From Symsagittifera roscoffensis (taxonomy: Eukaryota > Xenacoelomorpha > Acoela > Convolutidae), in NCBI RefSeq assembly GCF_963678635.1, contig NC_087068.1, positions 54,398,213 through 54,462,212 on the forward strand: a DNA stretch of 64,000 nucleotides. Reading direction: 5' to 3'. Shown here piece by piece: positions 53,229 to 62,593 of the stretch. Both the position numbers and the translations under genes were made by a program. The number at the start of each line of letters is the position of its first letter. Position 1 is the stretch's first letter. The notes beneath the pieces are model-generated. The model was not told the origin of the DNA. It worked only from the letters and a program-made list of their open reading frames with translations, and did no database searches.

Positions 53229-54034
53229 TGTCATGGACTCGCTAGTGGGACTGGACGAAGTGGCGGTGCTAGAAGAAATCGACTTGGTGAATGACATGGA
53301 TCAGGATTGGATCAACGATCGATCAGAACCAGAAGTGGAGTTCGAACCAGAAGCGGAACAGACTCATGAGCAAGAACTAACGAATTTGCGGGTGCTCGAA
53401 TGGCTCCATGATCTGCCGACAGATCCAAAAGAGACGATCCTGACGATTCAGGACGTCGATAAAGACGGCATCAAATACATCAGTCATGACAATACCGAGT
53501 CCAACTGGGTCGCCCCAGATTGTCCTCTACGTGTTCCACAATCAATCCAACCTCGATCTCCTAGACTTTGGGCGATCGACGGTGACGTCGATGGATATTT
53601 TTGTCCGGGGAGTGGGGGTAGGACTCACCCACATCGAAAATCTGATAATAAAAAATTGAAATCGGCAAGAGAAACCGAAGAACTAGAGACAGAGGGCGAG
53701 AATGCTAAAAAACCACCTTTTGGACGAATTTTTGAATCGTATTTTGATAGATACCAGGTACCACATCACAGATACCAGGGAAATATTTGTGTTTCCTGGT
53801 TACCAAGGCCACTGATAGGCAACACGTAGATCCAAAGAGCTTGGTATTGGCCTTGACTCGACTTAGGGATTTTTTGGTTGAGTGACCTCTCTCTCGTTAC
53901 CAGTATATGATCCTAATAGGGGAAAGCTACATCCGAGAGAGTTGTACGCACTTGTACATGTGATATTTTCAGAAACTGACATAGAGGTTTACTCACTTAA
54001 AAAATACTATCTGAGGAATTGCATTTGGCGATAA
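53122..54034 (+). pseudogene. Element C: macrodomain extension, internally deleted
   Basis: The acidic part (53,122-53,640) is homologous to B (LRVLEWLHDLP versus LRILEWMRDVK). About 190 bp covering the first half of the macrodomain are missing near 53,760. The rest is broken by shifts and stops at 53,829 and 53,883, but single-frame pieces still read LTRLRDF near 53,850, VYDPNRGKL near 53,914 and a close at 54,034. Non-functional as read; it shows the domain was ancestral to both copies. Confidence 0.6.
53600..53620 (+). promoter_or_regulatory. Internal polypurine-tract copy, candidate central PPT (element C)
   Basis: TTGTCCGGGGAGTGGGGGTA, with flanks nearly identical to 28,630-28,680 in B despite different reading frames and overall divergence. 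Confidence 0.45.
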
Positions 54035-54488
54035 GTGGTTTTTATTAAGTTACTTGATAAGAATTAATGTCAAGTTTTAGATTAGGTTAGGTTTTAGGTA
54101 CAATATTAGGCATTAAGTTTTTATGTGATAATATAGATGTGTGATGTTTATGTGTTTATGTGTTATGTTATTGTTATGATATGTTTTATGTTTTGTGTCA
54201 TAAAAGACCTAGAGTACTCCAGGTCATCAAGGTGACAGCGCTCATTGTGCTACCCTGACGCAGATACAGGTGGACGATCCACCTTGGTGCTAAATTTTTA
54301 AATCAGAATTGAGAAGAGAATTTCAATGAAGAGTTTTCAAGAGTTCAATGATGTTTTATCCAAAAATGATGGTTTTAAGTCGCGACTTGTTTTTTAGATC
54401 TTGATTGATCAGAAAATGTTTATTGAATCCATTGAATCAAACGAGACAGGAAGAAACAGCACGACAGCAAGAATCGACACGATAAGAA
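54035..54488 (+). promoter_or_regulatory. Gap before accessory block with hairpins and splice acceptor
   Basis: No gene. GT/T-rich stretch at 54,120-54,200. Hairpins GACCT/AGGTC (54,206-54,225) and AGGTGGA-CGA-TCCACCT (54,268-54,284). TTGTTTTTTAG ends at 54,397 and matches a nematode 3' splice site, 91 bp before the next ATG. The corresponding gap of B has TTATTTTCAG. Confidence 0.5.
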
Positions 54489-55217
54489 ATGGGTGACACG
54501 AACGAACTTATGGAATTCCTCTCAGCTAGTCTAGGAGCAACTCTAGATGAGATCTATCAGCGGCTGATCGATTGTGATTTTACACGAGAAGACCCGGGGC
54601 TGGCGATGTTTGTGGTCGCGCTCCTCAATGCATTAGGACGAGAGGGTCGAGGGAATCTCTCTACAGAAGTCGTGTTGATGTTGGCCTTCGGTGAGTCCGG
54701 GACCGCCGAGAGAGGTCGAAACCGACTGATGAGATGGCGGCGTGGAGAAATGTCTGGCCACGACCTGGCTCGTGAGCCAGGACTAGGTGAACAGAGGGAC
54801 CACCGGCTAGGTGAGATGCCCTTACCGGTCCCACCTGCGCAGCCGCTCATCGGAGCAAAAAGACAGCGTGATGGGCCAGGCCCGTCACATTCGGTTGAAT
54901 CTCCAACAGCTGCTCCTCCTCCGAAGAGAGTGAGGGTGAGTGAAATAGAAATCCAGACGTCGGAGACGATTGAGACGTTGGAGAAGAAAGAGAGAGATCA
55001 GTGCGAGATGTGTGCCAAACTCCAGGAGTATAGAGCGATAGCTCGAGAAAGAGACGAATGGAAGAAGAAATATGAAGATCTACAGGTGGCCTACAAGGAG
55101 GATGAAATAAAGCACCTGAAGGAGTTGTATATGGCAAAGGTGAGCCAAGTGTCACAGGAAGTTCTGGCGGCAATGAAATCCTCGGAGGGATCCAGCGACA
55201 CACGCCGCAAGACATGA
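54489..55217 (+). CDS. Element C: accessory protein 1, helical head and coiled coil
   Basis: ATG at 54,489; 242 residues, intact. Head (residues 1-100) is helical and homologous to B 29,745-30,140. Residues 100-150 are Pro/Ser-rich and basic. Residues 155-235 are a charged coiled coil (LEKKERDQCEMCAKLQEYRA onward). Possibly an oligomerising or RNA-associated protein. The stop overlaps the next ATG by ATGA, probably by chance. Confidence 0.6.
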   Translation: MGDTNELMEFLSASLGATLDEIYQRLIDCDFTREDPGLAMFVVALLNALGREGRGNLSTEVVLMLAFGESGTAERGRNRLMRWRRGEMSGHDLAREPGLGEQRDHRLGEMPLPVPPAQPLIGAKRQRDGPGPSHSVESPTAAPPPKRVRVSEIEIQTSETIETLEKKERDQCEMCAKLQEYRAIARERDEWKKKYEDLQVAYKEDEIKHLKELYMAKVSQVSQEVLAAMKSSEGSSDTRRKT

Positions 55218-55657
55218 GTACAGGAGCTTTGTCATCGAGAGGGCCCGAGGCTCCTCAGCAGACACAACAGTCTGCTTCCAGTCAGAGGAACACGATATCA
55301 GACCCATCTGACACCTATCTCGCTCCTCAGTTCCAAGAATCATTCAACCAAGTGGCCAGAGCAACAATGGATGAGATCAACAGAACCACTGGGCGGAAAT
55401 TGGGTAGGATCGTTCCTTCCCAACGTCGTGATCATTCATCCAATAGCTCGGAGCGAGCACCCCGCACGGTAGCGTCCTCGGGGACTGCGCATGGCGGAAC
55501 CTTTCAAAAGTCGCGCGTGGTAGACATTAGGAAGAATCTGATGGCACGTCACCAGTTTACGCAAGTGGCTGCGGAGCATCCTCGAGCCTGCCTGAATGAA
55601 ATGAGCTGGAACCCCGCTACGAGCGACCAGGTAATTCCCCAGGGAGTCGCCACTTGA
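55214..55657 (+). CDS. Element C: disordered N-terminal part of the SGNH protein
   Basis: ATG at 55,214; 147 residues of Ser/Thr/Gln/Arg-rich, probably unstructured sequence. It ends in a stop three bases into the first SGNH codons. Compared with B, where the homologous leader runs in frame into HLIIGDS, this frame is displaced by one base near 55,640. It is therefore best seen as the N-terminus of the next protein. Confidence 0.5.
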   Translation: MSTGALSSRGPEAPQQTQQSASSQRNTISDPSDTYLAPQFQESFNQVARATMDEINRTTGRKLGRIVPSQRRDHSSNSSERAPRTVASSGTAHGGTFQKSRVVDIRKNLMARHQFTQVAAEHPRACLNEMSWNPATSDQVIPQGVAT

Positions 55658-57681
55658 TCATAGGAGACAGTTTGGTGAGGGATCTGAATGAGATCTTCGT
55701 CTATGGTCAGACTACCACTCTGTCCTTTGGAGGAGCCTCAGTGGCTCAGGTCATCAAGATGATGGAATTCCAGAGCGAAGATCACCTGGATACACTGGTA
55801 ATAATGCTGGGAACCAACGACGTCTCGAGAGCCCCAGTGACTCCGGAGAGCAAGTGGGAGCCTTTATTGGTATGCCTCTTGAACGAACTAAAGGAGAAGT
55901 ACAGGCCCAGGCTTGTAGTACTGTGCACGATACCACAAAACCCGCTGGTGGCCACCACAGTGGCAGATTTCATGAATGGCAACGTGAGTCGGTGGAACGA
56001 AATGATCCGCAGTCTGGTGAGAAACAACCCTGGCGAGCTGCGAATTCTGGATCTCGAAAACATGCTGCGCATGATTGATCACATCGCGCTTACCAGAGAT
56101 GGAATACATTTCAACACCCAACGAGGGAGACACTGGGTCAATGATGTATTTCAGACGCAATTGAGGGAAGTGGAGCAGGAGTCGAGGGCGACCAGTTCTC
56201 TGGCTCGGACCAGCTCGACCGGAGGAAATAGAATAAGGGCAAGCGTGCCCGAATCCCTCGTCAACCGCCTAGGGCCCTTGGCAATGGAGACGGCTGCAGC
56301 CGCACCCGTCGCTCCGAGCTCAAACGTAAGGGAGAGGCTAGGGACTGCGCCTCCTCCCAGAACACAACCGCTTGAAAGCCGACTCGGGAGATCAGTTGAT
56401 CAGAACAGGAGTAACTCCCAGACCGTGTCCAGGAGGAACGACCCGCCTGCCATGGCAAACCCTGCTTCAGCGGCCGGACCGTCTACGAGCGCCGTGCCAG
56501 CGGAGGGAGTTGAACCAGGCAGCGTGCTGCTTTGGAACCGATCAGACCCTAGTCATTGGGGACAGTACAAGACAGAAATGTCAACGAAGTTGAACATGAA
56601 TACCTTGACGTGTCGGGAGAACGCAATGAAAATGATTGGCGGAGAAAGTCCCACAGTGTCGCGACTATATCGGATACCGGGAGTGGATTGGCTGCTAGCA
56701 GAGCAGGAGCAGTTCAGCTCCACGACTACGCTCCGGTATTTGAATGGGTTGCCTCAGGACAATACCATTGGACCTTTGAATACCCGGTCTCTTACGGACT
56801 TCCGACAGAGAGCCCGGGAACTGACGCCCCCTGCTCGCAAGGGCAAGTTTCAGGCAGATAACAAGCCCAATAACAAGCATCACAAGATGTACAGGCAGTT
56901 TGCTAAACCACCCGGTCAGACGCCTGGCGAATATTCGGGAGACTACCCCCGAACGACCACGGTGGATGGAGATGACAAGAGATATGGGAAACTGAAGGCC
57001 CCAGTAGGCGATGGCCTGTTTGCCGCTTATGATCCCTTAGATATGAAAGCTGCCAAGTATCTGACTGTGGCCGGTTCCGATTATCTCTATACGCCCCGTT
57101 TTCTCTTTTGGCCCGACGTGATTTTCTTGACGGCGCCTAAATTGGACTGGGGACAGGCAATAGGCATGATGACAAGTGTACGAAGGGTGGTCAGCATGGA
57201 GCCGCAGGTGATAGTGGTTGCAGGCTCAAATGATCATCTGCAAAGCAGGGGCTTGTTGACACGTCTGACGGATGGGTCGATCCCGAGCAACGAGGTCATA
57301 GGGGAGGCGATAATGACATTGCTCTCGGCGATGGCTGAGGTAGAAACAGCAGCAAAACAACGTTTCACCCAAAATGTAGTGAAGGTGGTCTTTGTGTTGT
57401 CACCAGGGTACGCTGCATTGCCAGAACCCCTTCAGTTTGTGTACACGATGGTCACAACGATAGCAGAGGGCCGGTTCAACGTGATAATTCCTGCCCCGAA
57501 CAGAGTGGTTGACCCAGACAATTATTACCCATCCCGATCTGAGCTTCCGGCCGTTTGGGCTGACATTTCCAATGCCATACAGGGACTCAAAGATTGTAGC
57601 ACAACTCGGTTGGTGCTAGATGAGGTTCTGGGGTTGGAGCTGTCCAGGTGGTGTGTCCAAGTTAAGACCAGGGGTAGATGA
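55654..57681 (+). CDS. Element C: SGNH (GDSL) hydrolase fused to a second SGNH-like domain
   Basis: 675 codons. Residues 1-170 are a canonical SGNH fold: IIGDSLVRDL (Ser6), a Gly-rich block II (SFGGASVAQV, 24-33), MLGTNDVSR with Asn55, CTIP (91-94) and the Asp149/His152 pair in DGIHFN. Residues 180-300 are a Pro/Ser/Arg-rich linker. Residues about 465-660 imitate a second SGNH domain (AGSDYLY 473-479, VVAGSNDHL 521-529, VFVLSPGYA 579-587) with no recognisable catalytic His. Known SGNH enzymes are esterases; SGNH folds also occur in LINE ORF1 proteins and in Oskar, where they act in RNA or membrane contexts. The start codon is TTG in the present frame; the true N-terminus is upstream. Confidence 0.82.
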   Translation: MIIGDSLVRDLNEIFVYGQTTTLSFGGASVAQVIKMMEFQSEDHLDTLVIMLGTNDVSRAPVTPESKWEPLLVCLLNELKEKYRPRLVVLCTIPQNPLVATTVADFMNGNVSRWNEMIRSLVRNNPGELRILDLENMLRMIDHIALTRDGIHFNTQRGRHWVNDVFQTQLREVEQESRATSSLARTSSTGGNRIRASVPESLVNRLGPLAMETAAAAPVAPSSNVRERLGTAPPPRTQPLESRLGRSVDQNRSNSQTVSRRNDPPAMANPASAAGPSTSAVPAEGVEPGSVLLWNRSDPSHWGQYKTEMSTKLNMNTLTCRENAMKMIGGESPTVSRLYRIPGVDWLLAEQEQFSSTTTLRYLNGLPQDNTIGPLNTRSLTDFRQRARELTPPARKGKFQADNKPNNKHHKMYRQFAKPPGQTPGEYSGDYPRTTTVDGDDKRYGKLKAPVGDGLFAAYDPLDMKAAKYLTVAGSDYLYTPRFLFWPDVIFLTAPKLDWGQAIGMMTSVRRVVSMEPQVIVVAGSNDHLQSRGLLTRLTDGSIPSNEVIGEAIMTLLSAMAEVETAAKQRFTQNVVKVVFVLSPGYAALPEPLQFVYTMVTTIAEGRFNVIIPAPNRVVDPDNYYPSRSELPAVWADISNAIQGLKDCSTTRLVLDEVLGLELSRWCVQVKTRGR

Positions 57682-58538
57682 CCATCATCTGTTAGTACAA
57701 CAGGTGGCTGATGATCTCTGGTTCAGACAGATGGATCATGCAGAGAATGAGCAGTGAAGGACAGTCAGGAAAAACATGACGTCAGCGGAAGAAGATCTCA
57801 TGGCAATGGCTTTGCGCACAAAGCCGCACAACAACGTATGGTTGTACTTGTCACTAAGGCTGTGCACCTTGGTTGAGGACGCGTTCGAGCATGCGCCGGC
57901 AGTGATCAAAGAGATACACGTGTATCTGAAGAACTTGTTTGATGCCCGGGACAGATTTGGCTGTCATGATGCGGATCGATCCGTTGGCTCGGATTCACGG
58001 ACTGCGGGAATTCGTCAGGGTGTTGTATGGACCGATGATGTCTTTCGCGTTTCCGGACGTGCAAGTCAAGGCATACAGGAATTCTGTGTTGAATGTCAAC
58101 CTGGTCTCAGTCGTGGACTGTTCCGTGCTGAATTGGGTAGAGCAGAGGGAGTTGAGGGGGCTGGCCAGCGACGATAGGCTGTTCGGAAGAATGGCGGAGC
58201 CAGGTTGGGTGTTGATGGATTTCAACAACCACTTCAAGGCTGTTCGGAAGAATAGCGGTGCCAGGTTGGGTGTTGATGGATTTCAACAACCACTTCAAGT
58301 GCCCCCAGTTTAACCCGAAGCTTTGGAATCGGAGACCAGTAGTGAAAGATACAGGAGCGGCAATGAGAGTCCCACTCTTGCCAGAAGCCTACGCACACGC
58401 ACGCAAAAGAGAACCAGCAAGCGTGGCTTTCCGGGTCCTGGCCGCTGCCGGACCAATGTCCTCGATATCCACCGATAAGGAGGATGTTGTTGGGAGTCAC
58501 ATCTCCCGTCATTGCCCCTCGCATCGGAGCAGGTGATG
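57682..58538 (+). pseudogene. Element C: remnants of the helical tail protein
   Basis: Broken counterpart of 32,760-34,144 in B. Matching blocks include DDLWFRQM near 57,713, HGLREFVRVLYGPMMSFAFP near 57,998, NWVEQRELRG near 58,132 and PKLWNRR near 58,315. More than 1 kb present in B is missing. A 60 bp segment is tandemly duplicated (58,179-58,238 and 58,239-58,298, two or three mismatches). Confidence 0.6.
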
Positions 58539-59573
58539 CAGAGAAGAAAATGCTGAAGTGGAGTGAAGGGAAGGAGCCGCGCTTCATCAGCTGGAATGTT
58601 GCAGCCGCGCACACGTTTGACTTCTCATTTCCTGATGCTTGGAGTAGGAAAAAGATCAAGGCACTACCTTCCAGGAGACCAGAGGTCTCGGCTGAAATGT
58701 GGAACGAAGTGTATACTCCCACATATGACTTATCAAGACTGAAGTGGTCAGGAGAAGTGAAAGTAGTGATGCTGGAAGTGGCAAAGGAGAGCAGAGGAGG
58801 CTCATACATAACGATAGAGGACCTGGCACCACATGGCGAGGAGTCTGTAGAATTCCTGGTGAACGATTAATTGTTTTATCACGCAGGAGACATGACCGTA
58901 CCGGCTCGGCCGGACTCGGGCATAGACACACAACAAGGCCCTTCAGGACCCAAGCCGAAACCTGATGCAGATGACGATGAATTGATGGATCAGGACGATA
59001 ACGATAACAACATCGAGGGAAAGACGGGAAAACCGGGTGAGACGGATCTAGGAGCGTTGGAGAGAGACTTGCTAGAATACAGGTTCAGTGAAGACGACGA
59101 TGGGGGAAGTCGATGGGAGTCTATTGCTGATGACGCCAAAGTCTTTCATGTCCCCTACAAAGGAGGCGTCGGCCGACTTATCCCCGATGGACCCAATAAG
59201 TCAATCGAGAGAGTGCCGAAGCAGGGATCCGCAAAGATTGCTCCATGAGTCACCGAGGAGGAGAAAAATCGAAGAGTCAATGAGGGTATCCTTCCTGAGT
59301 ACGCTACCGGAAGAGGAATGGCAGAGATACCAAAGTGAACTAGAAGGCAAGACAGGGGCAACCTGGAGCCGAGTGAACTTCATGGAAAAGTCTTGGGACG
59401 TGATACGACGATATGGGACGCAGTCCATAATGAAGGTGGGATTGAACCAACCCATCATGCGTGAGGTCCTGGAGAAAATAGTGAACTCCATGGAGTCAGA
59501 TGTTCTGACCGAGTCAGTTACAGAAGACAGTGCCGATGATCAGCAGGTCACAAAGAAATTACCCGTTAGATGA
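58539..59573 (+). pseudogene. Element C: unrecognised accessory protein, fragmented
   Basis: Three overlapping frame segments (to 58,870; 58,871-59,248; 59,088-59,573) cover the homologue of B 34,308-35,132. The last contains SFLSTLPEEEWQRYQSELE, matching the C-terminal domain of B. The middle contains an Asp-rich run (DADDDELMDQDDNDNN). Part of the first segment (58,560-58,860) has no clear B counterpart. Function unknown. Confidence 0.48.
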
Positions 59574-60702
59574 GCCAGAAAGGGGCTGAAGCGACTAAAA
59601 GGGAAGACAGGAAGTCGAGCCGTGAACCCGAGAGTGGTGAAGTCGAAAGCCAGCGCAGTGGTGGCCTCTTTGACGAGCGCAGGTCGTTCAGGCGAGAGCG
59701 GGCAAGGAGATGGTGCGACGCTGACCAGGGGAGAAAAATAAAAGCTGATACCCCTATGCTCTTGGCAGGTCTGACCACGACAGCCGTGAGATCAAAGAAA
59801 ACAGCACGAACCCTGGCAGACACTAAGCTAGAGATGGAGATCATCAGTTAGTGTGGATCTGGAGGACTTGAAGATTACAGGCACTCGCGAACCAACATGG
59901 CCAAGTTGAAACTGGAAGGACAACTCGACGTGGTCGAGTACAGTCGAGTCACTGTGCCGGAATCGGTCAACATGGGAGATCTAGCAGGGGGGTTATGTGG
60001 AGATGTTGAAAGCGAGGAACTCCGCGAGAGGGCACCTGATGGCTTGGAGCGAGAAGCGAGCCATGCAGGAATATCTGAAAAGGCTTACGGAGAATTCTAA
60101 CTAAAATCGGAAAGAATACGGCACGGTAATGTCCTCGGAAGCGAACGAAATCGGATTGGAAAAACTACTAGAAATTTCTTGGAGGGCGGCCCTCCAGAGA
60201 TACTTTGATGAGACGATGCATGCACCTGCGACGGTGGCAGCGTACCTGGCTCATCCGTGCACGAGAACTGATCTGCATGTACGGTTGGCTTGGTGCTTGA
60301 TGGAGAATGCATAAAGATCATTCGGCAAAAGGGAGTTGATTGCGAAAGGAACTTCCTTAGGGCACTCCTGGAACTATATCAGGATATGCCGTTGACTGTA
60401 CCAAATAAGGAGTCGAATGACATGGAGAGCTATCGCAAGTTGGAAGAAGTGAGAAGATATTCCAACAAATATTGAAAGTGAGCAGGGAGTTGATTGAAGC
60501 AGTCAAGGGACAAAAAGACTTTGCAGAACTAGGGAAACTGAAGTCGTTCCAATATGTGTCTGGCATACCGGGGATGGCGTATAATCCCTTCGTGAATGAA
60601 GAAGCCAGGGAAGCGTACTTCGACTATGAGCAAGTCATAGTACTCAATTTTTGGGTTGAACGGATTAAAGAAACTGGAATGCTGTTGGTGATGTTAAGTT
60701 AA
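59570..60702 (+). pseudogene. Element C: unrecognised accessory protein, fragmented
   Basis: Counterpart of B 35,317-36,612, split into five short frames (59,570-59,851; 59,897-60,100; 60,129-60,314; 60,290-60,475; 60,472-60,702). Conserved blocks include LEMEIIS near 59,833, SYRKLEEVRR near 60,430 and YVSGIPGMAYNPFV near 60,553. Sequence beyond 60,690 joins abruptly to the 3' untranslated region, so the terminal protein gene has been deleted. Confidence 0.5.
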
Positions 60703-61026
60703 TTTTAATGGGTGCGTGGCCGTGCCACGTCCCACTTTTTAATCACAAAGAGCGAAAAGAAGTTTTATGGCAAGATGACGTAAGTAGTCAGAAAAGAAAT
60801 TTTATCTAGGACACTCCTCATGGTGCAATTTTTGTGAAAATGTTGAAAGGCAGTGAAATGTAGTACAATGCCATTTGTGAACACGTAGTGGGTTGAGGTG
60901 GAGTAGATAAATTTCATTTTCTTATGCGATTTGTAAGATTGATTACAGAGAACTGGAACACTACTTGACGATAACCCGGTGTTATGCGATCAATAGGGAC
61001 ATTGATGGGGACTTGTCCGGGGAGTA
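60703..61026 (+). other. Element C 3' untranslated region and polypurine tract
   Basis: No gene. 60,692-60,852 recurs in inverted orientation at 61,912-62,062. The polypurine tract TCCGGGGAGTA is at 61,016-61,026. Confidence 0.75.
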
Positions 61027-61911
61027 TGTGCCATTCTGCCAGATTGACACAGCGCAACCTTCCGGCGACACGAGGAAAAACGAATAAAGGCCTTATTAAC
61101 GAAAAAGTATTGCGAAGGAGGGTAGGAATATTCTAGAATTTTTATTTTCAAAATTTCGATCGAAGAGTGAATATTTCTCAGAAATACAAACAAGACGGCC
61201 ATTTTGACGAAAAAAAGGCGAAAAAACAGAACAACGACAAATATTGTGGAAAACGGTCCTACAAGAGACAAAAAATACGAAGCCTCTTATCGTGGCAACA
61301 ACACACGATAAGACTCTTAGCAGCGGAAATTAGGGGAGAAGGAAGCTTCAGTGGGGAAGGAATATTCCACGGAACCCTCCCGTGCCACAAATTGGGAGAG
61401 ATAAGAACGTTATCTCAGGAAGATTACGGGAGCGGAGGCTTGGTCCCCCAGAGACTGTTTTATGTGAAGGGACTATATATAACTGACTTTGTAGCTACTT
61501 GGATGTCGTAGAAGTCTGAATTAACACCGGTACAATTTGATATTTTAGAATATGAGTAGCTAGAAAGAGGAAAGGGTCAATCCATCTCCAATGGTTTAAT
61601 ATAGAACTGTCACACAAAAACATGTTAAAATAGGTTGTTCGAGCCGTGTTTTTATTGGCAATCACGTAGTCTGAGGATTCGAGACTCAGCTATGTGGTTG
61701 TGTTCGCATGTAAACGAAAGCTGATCAAAAGTCGTTTGACTGATGGCCCAAATATAGTAACTTTTTACTTAGCCCTAAACAGACCAGAAAACTAACTGGC
61801 AAGGTCGGGACGGTGAAAAACGAGTAGGATTAAGGTAACTGACGCCTGCCAGTCGTTAATAGGTACTTTTTCTACGCTCCGTCGCTGTGTAGTATTTGGG
61901 CGAATGTTACA
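61027..61911 (+). repeat. Element C 3' LTR
   Basis: TGTGCCATTCTGCC to TGTTACA. TATATATAA at 61,474-61,482. The stem-loop is weakened by loss of one A (61,579-61,596). The element D remnant begins at the very next base. Confidence 0.92.
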
Positions 61912-62062
61912 TGCCTTTCAACATTTTCACAAAATTTGCACCATGAGGAGATAAAATTTATTTTCTGACTACTTCCGTCACTTGCCAAAAACTTCTTTTC
62001 GCTCTTTGTGATTAAAAAGTTGGAACGTGGCACGGCCACGCACCCGTTAAAATTAACTTAAC
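61912..62062 (-). repeat. Inverted copy of the C 3' untranslated region (element D)
   Basis: Reverse complement of 60,692-60,852, with scattered mismatches and small indels. It is the truncated 3' end of minus-strand element D, cut exactly where the C LTR ends. Confidence 0.88.
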
Positions 62063-62593
62063 GTCACTCACCAAGTATAATCAGTTATTTATGCAGTCCT
62101 TTCAATATTAAAACTAAGAAACTCTGTGGCTAGGAAAGTTATTGAGTTACTCACGCTTCTCGAGCGAGTTTACTCAAACTTACCATGTCGCCACACAGTG
62201 AAATTTTGTCTTACACAGGTTAAAAACTTCAGTCGTGTTCAAATAGGTAAATATACTCACCTATGTTCTACGTATATACATAAGTAGTATAACTAAAATT
62301 CTCTTTCAACAATTTTAACAATTGTAACAACTTTCAAAGTTTGGTTTGACCAAACTAAATCAAAACAAAACGTTTAACAAGTTCAATAATCAAAACTTGG
62401 TTGATTGGTTCAATTTTTAACACACAAAGACAATCAAGTTTTTTCTCCTTCTCTTTCTTTCTTGTTCACATCTTCACTTGTCCTCTTTGTTCCATCACCT
62501 TCATTCCATTGCATCTCCACCCTGATCTTCATCTTCACTGTTTTCTAGGACTTTCTCCAGCATGTCCATGGAGTTGCGGGCCGTGCCCCAACT
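62063..62593 (-). other. Element D 3' untranslated region
   Basis: About 530 bp without a gene downstream (minus strand) of the D terminal protein. AT-rich; several CTCGAG- or ACTCA-like motifs near 62,140-62,180. No counterpart in C, because the corresponding part is deleted there. Confidence 0.5.

Larger units (their letters stand above)
41047..61911 (+). mobile_element. Element C: giant Ty3/mdg4-type LTR retrotransposon, about 20.9 kb
   Basis: LTRs at 41,047-41,929 and 61,027-61,911. Same gene order as B, with generally longer open frames. Missing relative to B: most of the macrodomain, part of the helical protein, and the terminal protein (deleted near 60,690). The LTRs differ more than those of B (about 4-5 per cent by eye), so C is the older insertion. 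No matching target-site duplication was found (AGTTA before, TGCCT after). Confidence 0.92.

Noticed and set aside
30137-55217. ATGA stop/start overlaps at 30,137 and 55,214 as a termination-reinitiation system
   Set aside because: The two sites are not homologous boundaries; in B the overlap splits a protein that is one frame in C, so chance frameshift is simpler.
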